DNA of 64,000 nucleotides, from positions 372,001 to 436,000 of the forward strand of contig CP003809.1 of the NCBI GenBank assembly GCA_000299095.1, written 5' to 3'. Numbering within the stretch: position 1 is the first letter of the stretch; every line of letters begins with the position of its first letter. The position numbers and the translations under genes were made by a program. Positions 16,819 to 25,425 of this stretch are shown piece by piece. The stretch is from an alpha proteobacterium HIMB5 (GTDB lineage Bacteria > Pseudomonadota > Alphaproteobacteria > Pelagibacterales > Pelagibacteraceae). The notes beneath the pieces were generated by a model. The model saw nothing but the letters and a program-made list of their open reading frames with translations, had not been told where the DNA came from and did no database searches.

Positions 16819-16840
16819 GGCGGTTATTTAATTAACCGCC
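16819..16840 (+). promoter_or_regulatory. Intercistronic hairpin between binding-protein and permease genes
   Basis: GGCGGTTA (16819-16826) and TAACCGCC (16833-16840) form a perfect 8-bp stem with a 6-nt loop. It starts 15 bases after the binding-protein stop and ends 8 bases before the permease ATG. No T-tract follows, so it is likelier an mRNA-stabilising or attenuating element that favours binding protein over permease than a full terminator. Confidence 0.7.
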
Positions 16841-16848
16841 CTTTCGAT

Positions 16849-17541
16849 ATGGAAATTCTTGCTTTTGGAAAAACAGGATGGGGTGACGAGTTATTTTATG
16901 CAACCTTGATGACTATTGCTGTTTCAATAACAGCAATGGTAATTGGTTTTTTTTTTGCAGCAATTTTTACACCCTTAAAATTATCAAAACATAAATCATT
17001 AAATTTAATTGGAAATTTTTATACAACAGTAATCAGGGGTGTTCCTGAATTATTAGTAATTTACCTTTTCTTTTTTGGTGGAAGTAGTGCAATTATGTAT
17101 GTTGCATCTATTTTTGGTTATTTTGAATATATTGAGATCAATGCGTTTATCACTGGTTCTTTAGCAATAGGAATTATTTCAGGTGCATATTCTACCGAAG
17201 TTTTTAGGGGCGCTATTCAATCAATCGATAAAGGTCAGTTTGAAGCTGCAAAAGTTTTAGGAATAAGTAGATTTGGTCAATTTTATAAAATTATCATGCC
17301 TCAAATGTTAAGGCTAGCAATTCCAAATTTAAGTAATGTTTGGCAAATAACATTAAAAGACACATCATTAATTTCAGTAACAGGTTTGGTTGAAATTATG
17401 AGACAGTCTTATGTTGCAGCAGGATCAACAAGAGATCCATTATTCTTTTATTCAGTAGCAGCTCTTTTATATTTGTTTTTAACATTCATCAGCATGAAAC
17501 TAATAAATAGATTAGAACTAAAATACAGTAGGGGTTATTAA
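16849..17541 (+). CDS. Amino-acid ABC transporter permease (HisQ type)
   Basis: A 230-aa permease with about five membrane segments and the ABC-permease EAA motif near residue 125-150 (Q-F-E-A-A-K-V-L-G-I-S). The segment R-G-V-P-E-L-L-V-I-Y-L is the family's conserved helix-two start. It pairs with the next permease (1-bp overlap of stop and start) to form a heterodimer. No ATPase gene is nearby; a shared ATPase must be encoded elsewhere. Confidence 0.9.
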   Translation: MEILAFGKTGWGDELFYATLMTIAVSITAMVIGFFFAAIFTPLKLSKHKSLNLIGNFYTTVIRGVPELLVIYLFFFGGSSAIMYVASIFGYFEYIEINAFITGSLAIGIISGAYSTEVFRGAIQSIDKGQFEAAKVLGISRFGQFYKIIMPQMLRLAIPNLSNVWQITLKDTSLISVTGLVEIMRQSYVAAGSTRDPLFFYSVAALLYLFLTFISMKLINRLELKYSRGY

Positions 17542-18218
17542 TGAATTTTGAATTAATTATCTCTAGTTTTCCAAAAATGTTAGGTGCAGCTGTAATAACA
17601 GTTAAGCTTTTGGCATTTTCATTGGCTATCGGATTATTGATAGGATTATTTTTTGCAGTCTTGAGATTAAATAAAAATATTTTTATTAATAAATTTGCAT
17701 ATGGATATTCATATTTATTTAGAGGAACTCCATTACTAGTTCAAATTTACATAATTTATTTTGGACTTGGTCAAATTGAGTTTATTAGATCAACTTTTTT
17801 ATGGGTTATTCTAAAAGAACCTTTTTGGTGTGCAATAATTGCTTTTGCATTAAACACAGGTGCCTATACATCTGAAATACTAAGATCAGCTTTTCAAACA
17901 ATTAAACCCGGAGTAATTGAAGCCGGAAAAAGTTTAGGAATATCAAATAAAATAATTTTTTATAAAATTCAAATTCCAATTGCTATACGACAATCACTCC
18001 CTGCTTACGGAAATGAAATAATTTTAATGCTTAAAGGAACATCTCTTGCAAGTACTGTCACTATTATGGATTTAACAGGTGTAGCAAAACACATTATATC
18101 AACAACCTTTAAGCCTGTTGAAGTATTTATATTAGCTGGAAGTATTTATCTCTTCATGACTTTTATAATTCACAATTTAATTAAATTTTTAGAAAAAAAA
18201 TACAGTTTCCAAAAATAA
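17541..18218 (+). CDS. Amino-acid ABC transporter permease (HisM type)
   Basis: A 225-aa permease with R-G-T-P-L-L-V-Q-I-Y in the second helix and the EAA-loop motif V-I-E-A-G-K-S-L-G-I-S. About five membrane segments. It is translationally coupled to the preceding permease and is followed after 1 bp by the PhyH-type dioxygenase gene, so all are probably one transcript. Confidence 0.9.
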   Translation: MNFELIISSFPKMLGAAVITVKLLAFSLAIGLLIGLFFAVLRLNKNIFINKFAYGYSYLFRGTPLLVQIYIIYFGLGQIEFIRSTFLWVILKEPFWCAIIAFALNTGAYTSEILRSAFQTIKPGVIEAGKSLGISNKIIFYKIQIPIAIRQSLPAYGNEIILMLKGTSLASTVTIMDLTGVAKHIISTTFKPVEVFILAGSIYLFMTFIIHNLIKFLEKKYSFQK

Positions 18219-18219
18219 T

Positions 18220-19008
18220 ATGCACTTATCTCAACAGCAGATTGATGATTACCAAAAAAATGGTGCAATAGTTATAAAAAATATATTTAAAGATTGGATT
18301 GAGCCATTAAGAAATGGATTTCAAACAGTATTAGATAATCCAAGTAAACACGGAAGAGAAAACGTAAGTAAAAATAATGGAAGATTTTTTGAAGATTATT
18401 GTAATTGGGAAAGAGTAGAAGAGTTTAAAGATTGCATGTACAATTCTATAGCTGCTCAAATAGTTGCTGAGGCAACTTATTCAAAATCAATACAAATCTT
18501 TCATGATCATCTTTTTATAAAAGAACCTGGAACGAGTAAAGAAACACCTTGGCATCAAGATATGCCATATTATTGTGTTAATGGAAATGACACAGGAAGT
18601 TTTTGGATTCCATTAGATGAAGTAAGCAAAGAGAATAATCTTAAATTAATTTTAGGATCTCATAAATGGGAAAAACTTTTAAAACCAACTAAGTGGTCTA
18701 ATAATCAATCTTGGTATCAAGATGATAGTTCATTCACAAACCTCCCACCAAAAGAAGAATTTGAAAAAAATATATTTATTCCTGACTTAAAATTAGGTGA
18801 TGCAGTATTGTTTAATTTTAAAACTGTGCATGGCTCAACCGGAAATAATAGCTCACAAAAGCGTAGAGCTTTCTCCATGCGGTTTATCGGAGATGATGTG
18901 ACTTATGTTAATAGAGGAGGACCGACATCCCCACCTTTTGATAATATAAATTTAAAAAATGGAGATAAAATGAGAGTGGATTGGTTTCCAAAGGTTTTTA
19001 GTAATTAG
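18220..19008 (+). CDS. Phytanoyl-CoA dioxygenase (PhyH)-family Fe/2OG oxygenase
   Basis: A 262-aa protein with the PhyH signature: T-P-W-H-Q-D-M-P-Y (iron-binding His and Asp, near residues 106-108), S-F-W-I-P-L-D-E, G-S-H-K-W, and the distal V-H-G-S-T-G-N His with the following R-R-A-F-S-M-R that binds 2-oxoglutarate. Relatives hydroxylate small molecules such as ectoine, amino acids or acyl chains. Its place at the end of an importer operon hints that it hydroxylates the imported compound (inference). Its 3' end overlaps the convergent gene by 11 bp. Confidence 0.85.
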   Translation: MHLSQQQIDDYQKNGAIVIKNIFKDWIEPLRNGFQTVLDNPSKHGRENVSKNNGRFFEDYCNWERVEEFKDCMYNSIAAQIVAEATYSKSIQIFHDHLFIKEPGTSKETPWHQDMPYYCVNGNDTGSFWIPLDEVSKENNLKLILGSHKWEKLLKPTKWSNNQSWYQDDSSFTNLPPKEEFEKNIFIPDLKLGDAVLFNFKTVHGSTGNNSSQKRRAFSMRFIGDDVTYVNRGGPTSPPFDNINLKNGDKMRVDWFPKVFSN

Positions 19009-19387
19009 TGTATTCCTTAATTTCTTTTATTTTTGAACCAGTATAATTGTTCATTTCTAATTTAATTTTAGCTCTATCATCATTTAAAAAGTGAACATCT
19101 CTCGAAAGTTTAATAAATTTTTCACCAAAATCCTTATCCTTTTCACACTGTCTCTTATCATCCTCTATTACCCATAATTTTGAGTTTATATCTTTCAAAG
19201 ATTGAAATAAATTTTCAAGCTTTTCATCAACCTTTACGTTTTGGTTTAATTGTTCTTTTAAAATTCTATGCTCCAAATTTATAAATTCTAGTTTCTCTTG
19301 GTCTTTTATTTTTTCCTGTTTTATTTCCAAAATAGAAATTTTGTCTAAAAGTTCACCAACTGAAACTTCAACTATAATTTTATTCAT
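18998..19387 (-). CDS. Coiled-coil protein resembling DUF6165
   Basis: A 129-aa mostly alpha-helical protein with charged heptad-like repeats and an N-terminal V-S-V-G-E-L-L-D-K-I-S-I-L-E-I-K motif, which I recall as DUF6165. Function unknown. In many genomes such genes lie beside glycosyltransferase genes, as here (the family 9 gene starts 30 bp away on the other strand). Confidence 0.65.
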   Translation of the reverse strand: MNKIIVEVSVGELLDKISILEIKQEKIKDQEKLEFINLEHRILKEQLNQNVKVDEKLENLFQSLKDINSKLWVIEDDKRQCEKDKDFGEKFIKLSRDVHFLNDDRAKIKLEMNNYTGSKIKEIKEYTNY

Positions 19388-19417
19388 AATATCTAATTGT
19401 GTGTTAGATTGTTTATA

Positions 19418-20359
19418 ATGTCTAATATCTTAATTATCAAACACGGATCACTTGGAGATATAGCTCAAGCAAGCGGTGCTATTCAAGATATTTTTGAAAA
19501 TCATCAAAATGATAAGATTTTTTTGTTAACTACAAAGCCATATTTTGAATTATTTAGAAAAAACCCTCATATACATGAAGTAATTTTGGACAAGAGATTA
19601 TCAAGAATGAATATTTTTTATTTATATTCATTAATGAAAGAATTAAAAAAACACAATTTTATAAAAGTTTTTGATCTTCAAAATTCATCAAGAACAAGTT
19701 TTTATAAAAATATTTTGTTTCCAAAAGCCACAAGTGAAATTTGGTCTAGTTCAATTACAACTTTACCAGATGATAAAAATAAGGAGGAGTTCGACAAAAT
19801 TTCAGTTTTAGAGAGGTTTGATCATCAATTAAAAACTTCAAATTTAAAAACTAATAATACATTAAAACCAGATTTTAAATGGGCTTGTTCAAATATTGAT
19901 GAAATATTAAAAAAATATAATTTAAAAAAATATATTCTTTTATTTCCTTTTTGCTCACCTCATTTAACATTGAAGAAATGGCCTTATTATGATGAGCTTA
20001 CTGATTTAATTTTAAAAAAATTTAATGAAGAATACAAAATTATTACAGTTCCAGGACCAAACGAAATAGATGATGCAAAAAACTTAAAAGCAATTTCAAT
20101 ATTAGACAATGATAAAGCTTTAAATATTTCTCAGCTTACAACACTTATTCAAAAAAGTTCTTTTGTTATTGCAAACGACACAGGACCAGCTCATATTGCA
20201 GCACACGTTGGCGCTAAAGGCTTAACTTTATTTGGTAAACATACAACCGCATATAAAGTAAGTATTGAAAGAGAAAACTTTAAACCAATTCAAGTTGAAG
20301 ATTTGAACAAACTAAGTGCAGAAAGAGTTTTTGAAAGATTAGAAAAATTCTTAGTTTAA
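19418..20359 (+). CDS. Glycosyltransferase family 9 (heptosyltransferase-like)
   Basis: I chose ATG 19418 (M-S-N-I-L-I-I-K-H, 313 aa). The N-terminal I-K-H-G-S-L-G-D-I-A-Q-A substrate loop and the C-terminal A-N-D-T-G-P-A-H-I-A-A-H-V-G (ADP-sugar site) define family 9. Such enzymes build lipopolysaccharide core, often with heptose, but no heptose synthesis gene is in the window, so the sugar is uncertain. The end overlaps the convergent glycosyltransferase by 9 bp. Confidence 0.85.
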   Translation: MSNILIIKHGSLGDIAQASGAIQDIFENHQNDKIFLLTTKPYFELFRKNPHIHEVILDKRLSRMNIFYLYSLMKELKKHNFIKVFDLQNSSRTSFYKNILFPKATSEIWSSSITTLPDDKNKEEFDKISVLERFDHQLKTSNLKTNNTLKPDFKWACSNIDEILKKYNLKKYILLFPFCSPHLTLKKWPYYDELTDLILKKFNEEYKIITVPGPNEIDDAKNLKAISILDNDKALNISQLTTLIQKSSFVIANDTGPAHIAAHVGAKGLTLFGKHTTAYKVSIERENFKPIQVEDLNKLSAERVFERLEKFLV

Positions 20360-21433
20360 TATTTTTTTATATTCTTCAATTATATTTGACCAAAGAAATT
20401 TTTCTGAATTTGATTTAGCATTTTGTCCATACTCCGTATATCTATTACTATTAAGCATTGAAGATAAAGATGAATATATTTCGTCTAAATTATTGCCATC
20501 ACAAATTAATCCTGTTTTCTCATTTTCTATTGCATCTGCAGCACCTCCATCTTTACCTCCAATTGATGGAATTCCATATTGAGCAGCTTCTACGTAGGCA
20601 ATACCAAAGCCTTCAACAGATTTTTTATGAATTACAGATGGCATTACAAAAATATTTGAACTTGCTATTAAAGCATTTTTTAAATCATCACTAATATCTT
20701 TGAAAAACATAACTTGAGATTCGAGATCAAGTTCTTTTACTAAACTTTTAATATTTTCTTCTTCATCCCCATATCCAATACATATGTAAACAATATCAGG
20801 ATAGATTTGTTTTAAATTTCTAAGTGACATTATTACTTTGTCATGATTTTTTCTTTTATCGAATCTAGAGACTGTAATTAATCTTGGTTTTTTTATTTTT
20901 AATAAACTTTCAACTTTAGATAATGACTTTTTATCCAAACTTTTTGCTGGATCTACACCTGGATTAATTACTATTATTTTTTCTTCCAATACCCCAAGTT
21001 CAACTGCTAGATTTTTAGTATATTGAGAGTTTGCAATGACTTTTTCAATATTATTTAAAACATTTAAAACTCTTTTATTTAAACTACTTCCTTTAGGATG
21101 ATTAATTTCTTTTCCATGAATTAAACAATATTTTTTATTCTTAGATTTTAGTGGCTCTAAACTTTTCCAGTGATCAGCAATTATACCTTTTACTTTGTTT
21201 TCTTTAGTAAATTCATCGATTAACTGAGATTTTCTGATTTTTCTTAATAACTTTATTCCCCCAACTCTTTCAATTGAAAAATTAGCTTGTTCATCAAAAT
21301 CTTTATGTCCTTCATTATAATCAGCAAATACCTTAATCATGAAATTTTTTGACATTTCACGTGCAAGACCCCACATCAAACTTTGCATACCACCTAATTC
21401 AGGAGGGAATGATCTTGTGACAATCAAATACAT
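20351..21433 (-). CDS. Family 4-type glycosyltransferase
   Basis: A 360-aa GT-B enzyme: F-P-P-E-L-G-G-M-Q near the N-terminus, T-V-S-R-F-D-K-R-K-N-H-D-K-V in the second Rossmann domain, and K-S-V-E-G-F-G-I-A-Y-V-E-A-A-Q-Y-G-I-P as the E-x7-E-type donor site. It probably transfers a hexose from a nucleotide sugar in the cytoplasm to a surface glycan. It overlaps the thioredoxin-like gene upstream by 1 bp. Confidence 0.88.
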   Translation of the reverse strand: MYLIVTRSFPPELGGMQSLMWGLAREMSKNFMIKVFADYNEGHKDFDEQANFSIERVGGIKLLRKIRKSQLIDEFTKENKVKGIIADHWKSLEPLKSKNKKYCLIHGKEINHPKGSSLNKRVLNVLNNIEKVIANSQYTKNLAVELGVLEEKIIVINPGVDPAKSLDKKSLSKVESLLKIKKPRLITVSRFDKRKNHDKVIMSLRNLKQIYPDIVYICIGYGDEEENIKSLVKELDLESQVMFFKDISDDLKNALIASSNIFVMPSVIHKKSVEGFGIAYVEAAQYGIPSIGGKDGGAADAIENEKTGLICDGNNLDEIYSSLSSMLNSNRYTEYGQNAKSNSEKFLWSNIIEEYKKILN

Positions 21434-21987
21434 TAATTATTTTTCCACTTAATACTACAACCAGCGCTTGGAACTTGATCCTCTGGTCCTTTACCAGTTT
21501 CAGCTATTTGTTTCATTGCCCTTAAAAGATCACTTTCACCACTTCTAACTGGAATTAAGTTTTTAAGTTCTCTCATTCTACCTCTGTATTGCAGTTCTAA
21601 ATTTTTATTGTAGCCAAAAAAATCTGGAGTGCACACAGCATCGTAAGTTTTTGCAATTTCTTGAGTTTCATCAACTAAATAAGGAAAGGAAAAATTGTTT
21701 TTTTCAGCAAATTTAATCATATTTTCAAATGAATCTTCAGGATAATTAATTGGATCATTTGCACAAATTGCAACTGAGTTAATTCCAATTTTTTTTAATT
21801 CAATACAATCTTCTACTATATCTTTTGTAATTGCTTTAACATACGGACAGTGGTTACAAATAAACATTATCAAAGTTCCATTTTCACCTTTGACATCATT
21901 CAGTGATAAAATTTTATTCTCAGTAGATTTTAGTTCAAAGTGGTGAGCCTTTTGACCAAAATCACATATTGGAGTTTGTATGGGCAT
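21433..21987 (-). CDS. Thioredoxin-fold (AhpC/TSA-like) protein with a single N-H-C-P-Y-V cysteine motif
   Basis: A 184-aa redoxin-fold protein of the family with C-N-H-C-P-Y-V-K-A (near residues 45-53), followed by V-A-I-C-A-N-D and a T-P-D-F-F-G-Y loop containing cis-Pro. The first Cys of the usual C-x-x-C is present (C-N-H-C), so disulfide exchange or peroxide reduction is possible. No signal peptide, so cytoplasmic. Its substrate is unknown. The gamma-carbonic anhydrase gene is divergent, 20 bp away. Confidence 0.82.
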   Translation of the reverse strand: MPIQTPICDFGQKAHHFELKSTENKILSLNDVKGENGTLIMFICNHCPYVKAITKDIVEDCIELKKIGINSVAICANDPINYPEDSFENMIKFAEKNNFSFPYLVDETQEIAKTYDAVCTPDFFGYNKNLELQYRGRMRELKNLIPVRSGESDLLRAMKQIAETGKGPEDQVPSAGCSIKWKNN

Positions 21988-22007
21988 GATGTACTAATAT
22001 ATAAATT

Positions 22008-22511
22008 ATGTTTTACGATTTAAAAGATAAAAAACCAAAAAGTTCAGGTGAAAATTGGGTTGCACCTAATGCAACTATTATTGGTGACGTTACATTAGAA
22101 AAAAATTCAAGTATTTGGTTTAATGCAGTTTTAAGAGGAGATATTGAAAATATATTCATAGGCGAGGGTTCAAATGTACAAGATGGAAGCGTTCTTCATA
22201 CGGATCCTGGTTGTCCTTTAAAAGTTGGAAAAGATGTAACTATTGGACATATGGTTATGCTTCACGGATGCACAATTGGAGATAATAGTTTAATTGGTAT
22301 TGGAGCTGTAATTCTTAACAAAGCTAAAATTGGAAAAAATTGTATTATAGGAGCAAAAACTTTAATTACCGAAAGTAAAGAGATACCAGATAACTCTTTA
22401 GTAATTGGTTCGCCCGGTAAAGTTGTAAGAGTTGTTACTGAGGAAGAAAAGAAAGCAGTATTTGATAATACAAAACATTATCAAGATAATTGGAAGAAAT
22501 ATTTGAAATAA
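22008..22511 (+). CDS. Gamma-carbonic anhydrase-like hexapeptide protein (YrdA family)
   Basis: A 167-aa left-handed beta-helix protein with repeated hexapeptides (I-G-D-V-T-L, I-G-E-G-S-N, I-G-D-N-S-L). Metal-site histidines are visible as D-G-S-V-L-H-T-D, I-G-H-M-V-M-L-H-G, as in Cam/YrdA proteins. These trimers bind zinc or iron; carbonic anhydrase activity is not certain for the YrdA branch. It stands alone, followed 18 bp later by the GMC gene. Confidence 0.9.
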   Translation: MFYDLKDKKPKSSGENWVAPNATIIGDVTLEKNSSIWFNAVLRGDIENIFIGEGSNVQDGSVLHTDPGCPLKVGKDVTIGHMVMLHGCTIGDNSLIGIGAVILNKAKIGKNCIIGAKTLITESKEIPDNSLVIGSPGKVVRVVTEEEKKAVFDNTKHYQDNWKKYLK

Positions 22512-22529
22512 AATTTAAAATTAGAAATT

Positions 22530-23936
22530 ATGGCATTGGATTGTGATTATTTAATTATTGGTACTGGACCAGCTGGATCAGTGCTATCATGTAATTTAGC
22601 TGATAATGGATCAAAAGTTATTTTATTAGATAGAGCTAATAACCTAAAAAAAACAGATAAAAATTCATTTATATTTTCACCATATATTGAAAATTGCCCA
22701 GATTATTACACACCATTATTTAGTAATCAACTTGGAGGAAATAGCGCTTTATGGAATAATAAAGTTTATTTGATTTCCGAAGATGAGTTTAAAAGTGGGG
22801 ATTGGGGATTTGGCTATAATGAATTAATTGAAAACTCCAAAGAGTTGGCAAAAAAATTTAAAATTAACCATGATGAAATAAGTAAAATAATCAAAAAAAA
22901 TAAGCTAAACTACTCTCAATCAAAAAGAGTAAAGAAGTTTGGCAATATTTTCGATTTTTTGAAAATTAAAGATAAATCAAATATTCAAGTTTTTTCTAAT
23001 AGTAGTCCAATAGGACTTAATATTAAAAATAATAAAATTATTTCAGCAAAAGTTTTCTTTAAAGACTATAATGAAAAAAAAGATATTAATATTAATAAAG
23101 ATATTATTTTTTGTGCTGGTGGATTAGGTAATCCAGCGATTATAAAAAATTTAATTTATAATGATGATAATTTAATTGGCAAAAATTTATGCGATCATGC
23201 CCATATCAATCTAGCTGAGATAAAAAAAGAAAATTTAAAATCTTATTCGTATTTTGGAAAATATTTTATTAATGATAACGATAATAATCTTGAGCAAAAT
23301 TTATATATAAAAGACGATGAATATTTTGCTGGAGTTAACTTTGACTTTTTACCAGATCCTGCAAGAATATTAAAGAGAATATTTATAAAATCTAGATCAT
23401 CAATCTCTAAATACGTTTTAAAAATTTTAATAAAATATTATTCATTTTCTTACAAAGTATTTTCAAAAATATTATCAATATTAAATATAAAGGGTAAATA
23501 TTCATTTGAATTTTTTTTTTCACAAAAAAAAAATACCCATAACAATTTAGAAATTAATCATAATAAAATTGATAGTTTTGGATTAAAAAAACTTAATATA
23601 AATTGGAATATTAATAAAGAAGAACAATTAAATTATGAAAAATTGATAAATGAGCTTGTAGGTGAAAATGGAAAACTTGTGAAAACAAATAAAGAATATC
23701 TTTTTGATAAAAAAAAGATATTTGTTGGGTTACATCCTAGCTGCACAACACATATTGGCAAAGATAATATAAACGGTTGTGTAGACAATAACTTAAAATT
23801 ATTCAATTATGACAATATTTATGTTTCAGGTTCTAGTGTTTTTAGTATAAACGGATTTACTAATCCAACTTGGACAATAATGGTTTTAAGTCATAGATTG
23901 TCTAAATTCTTATTAAATAAAAATAAATCTAATTAA
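22530..23936 (+). CDS. GMC-family FAD-dependent oxidoreductase
   Basis: A 468-aa protein with the FAD Rossmann motif I-I-G-T-G-P-A-G-S at residues ~9-17 and a G-G-N-S-A-L-W-N substrate/FAD loop, ending in the GMC_oxred_C pattern H-P-S-C-T-T-H-I-G and G-S-S-V-F-S-I-N-G-F-T-N-P-T-W-T. The middle is divergent and lysine/asparagine-rich. GMC enzymes oxidise alcohols or sugars; the neighbouring glycosyltransferases suggest a sugar substrate, but that is inference. Confidence 0.78.
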   Translation: MALDCDYLIIGTGPAGSVLSCNLADNGSKVILLDRANNLKKTDKNSFIFSPYIENCPDYYTPLFSNQLGGNSALWNNKVYLISEDEFKSGDWGFGYNELIENSKELAKKFKINHDEISKIIKKNKLNYSQSKRVKKFGNIFDFLKIKDKSNIQVFSNSSPIGLNIKNNKIISAKVFFKDYNEKKDININKDIIFCAGGLGNPAIIKNLIYNDDNLIGKNLCDHAHINLAEIKKENLKSYSYFGKYFINDNDNNLEQNLYIKDDEYFAGVNFDFLPDPARILKRIFIKSRSSISKYVLKILIKYYSFSYKVFSKILSILNIKGKYSFEFFFSQKKNTHNNLEINHNKIDSFGLKKLNINWNINKEEQLNYEKLINELVGENGKLVKTNKEYLFDKKKIFVGLHPSCTTHIGKDNINGCVDNNLKLFNYDNIYVSGSSVFSINGFTNPTWTIMVLSHRLSKFLLNKNKSN

Positions 23937-23937
23937 T

Positions 23938-24537
23938 TTACGGCACTAACCAAAAATTTTTATTATTTTGTAAATTAAATTTTGCTCTTCGATGACCTTT
24001 AGCTGCAAGATATAACCATTCAACAGATTTAATTTTACATTTTATCACAGTAAAATTTTTATAACCTTCTTCACTTTGTTCCATTGTATAATCGAAATCT
24101 TCTAATTTTGATATCATTCCTGAAGTTGGATTTTCTGAGGAAGTTCCTGGTGGATTATCAGTTAAATAACATCTTCTACTTATGTGTTGAGTTTTTTTCC
24201 AAGATTCTTCTGTTGTTGAATTTTGATTATTTATTTCACAATCTACTTTTACTCTAAGTTGAATTTTTTCTTCTTTGTCATAAAAAAGAAGTGAAGCTTT
24301 ATTATTTTTTTTTAAGATCTCTACTTTAGAGGACCTTAAATCAGTATGGAATTGTAATAAATTATTAGATCTATCAGATTTTCTTAAAACAACTATTCTA
24401 CCATCAACTTCATCATGATGTGCACATATGAAAACAGGAATTCTAAATGGAGATGATCTATTTGTTACAGCATCATCTAGCATTGACCAGTACTTTTTTT
24501 GAATTTCTTCAAAATTTTCATAGTATGCTGGTTGCAT
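23938..24537 (-). CDS. Pyridoxamine 5'-phosphate oxidase-family flavoprotein
   Basis: A 199-aa FMN split-barrel protein: R-I-V-V-L-R-K-S, L-L-Q-F-H-T-D-L-R-S-S-K, and K-A-S-L-L-F-Y-D in the barrel, with a C-terminal W-L-Y-L and R-R-A-K-F. It is similar to PdxH but lacks a clear C-terminal substrate motif, so PLP synthesis is not assured. The gene ends 1 bp from the convergent GMC gene and is 6 bp downstream of the dehydrogenase gene, a likely operon. Confidence 0.8.
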   Translation of the reverse strand: MQPAYYENFEEIQKKYWSMLDDAVTNRSSPFRIPVFICAHHDEVDGRIVVLRKSDRSNNLLQFHTDLRSSKVEILKKNNKASLLFYDKEEKIQLRVKVDCEINNQNSTTEESWKKTQHISRRCYLTDNPPGTSSENPTSGMISKLEDFDYTMEQSEEGYKNFTVIKCKIKSVEWLYLAAKGHRRAKFNLQNNKNFWLVP

Positions 24538-24543
24538 ACGATT

Positions 24544-25413
24544 TTACTTTCTAAATCTTTTAATCAAACTTGATGTATCCCATCTATTTCCACCAAGTTC
24601 TTGAACTTCTGCATAGTATTTATCAACAAGTTCAGTGACAGGTAATGATGATCCATTGTTATTTGCTTCTTCCATAGCAATTTTTAGATCTTTTCTCATC
24701 CAATCAACTGCAAAACCAAAATCAAATTTATCGTCAATCATAGTTTTGTATCTATTTTCCATTTGCCAAGATTGAGCAGCACCTTTTGAAATAACTTCAA
24801 TTACATCTTCCATATTAAGACCTGCTTTCATCCCAAAATTAATTCCTTCAGACAACCCTTGAACTAGTCCTGCTATACAAATTTGATTTACCATCTTTGC
24901 AAGTTGTCCGCTTCCAGCACTTCCAAGTAATTTCATTTTTTTACTGTAGCAATCAATTTTATCTTTCGCTTTATCAAAGTCAGCTTGATCTCCACCAATC
25001 ATAACTGTCAAAGAACCATTTTCAGCTCCAGCTTGACCACCAGAAACGGGTGCATCTAATGAACCAAAACTATTTTTTTTTGCATAATCATGAATTTCTT
25101 TTGCAATTGTTGCTGATGCAGTTGTGTTATCAATATAGATTGCCCCTTTTTGAATAGTTCTAAATGCTCCTTTATCTCCAAATGTAACTTCTCTTAAATC
25201 GTTATCATTTCCAACACATGTAAAAATATATTCAGCATCCTTAGCAGCCTCAGCAGGTGTTTCTGCCATTTTACCTTTATATTCGTTAACCCATTTTTCA
25301 GCTTTTGCTGTTGTTCTGTTAAAAACAGTTACATTGTGTCCGGCTTTTGATATATAACCAGCCATTGGGTAGCCCATTACCCCAAGACCTATGAAAGCAA
25401 CATTACAAGTCAT
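24544..25413 (-). CDS. 3-hydroxyisobutyrate dehydrogenase/tartronate semialdehyde reductase-family enzyme
   Basis: A 289-aa beta-hydroxyacid dehydrogenase. N-terminal NAD(P) motif G-L-G-V-M-G-Y-P-M, then D-A-P-V-S-G-G-Q-A-G-A (substrate loop) and the catalytic K-M-V-N-Q lysine near residue 170. N-R-T at the end of the second strand suggests NADP. Substrates in the family include 3-hydroxyisobutyrate, tartronate semialdehyde and succinic semialdehyde; which applies here is not clear. The divergent MFS gene starts only 12 bp away. Confidence 0.9.
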   Translation of the reverse strand: MTCNVAFIGLGVMGYPMAGYISKAGHNVTVFNRTTAKAEKWVNEYKGKMAETPAEAAKDAEYIFTCVGNDNDLREVTFGDKGAFRTIQKGAIYIDNTTASATIAKEIHDYAKKNSFGSLDAPVSGGQAGAENGSLTVMIGGDQADFDKAKDKIDCYSKKMKLLGSAGSGQLAKMVNQICIAGLVQGLSEGINFGMKAGLNMEDVIEVISKGAAQSWQMENRYKTMIDDKFDFGFAVDWMRKDLKIAMEEANNNGSSLPVTELVDKYYAEVQELGGNRWDTSSLIKRFRK

Positions 25414-25425
25414 AATTTTTTTTCT

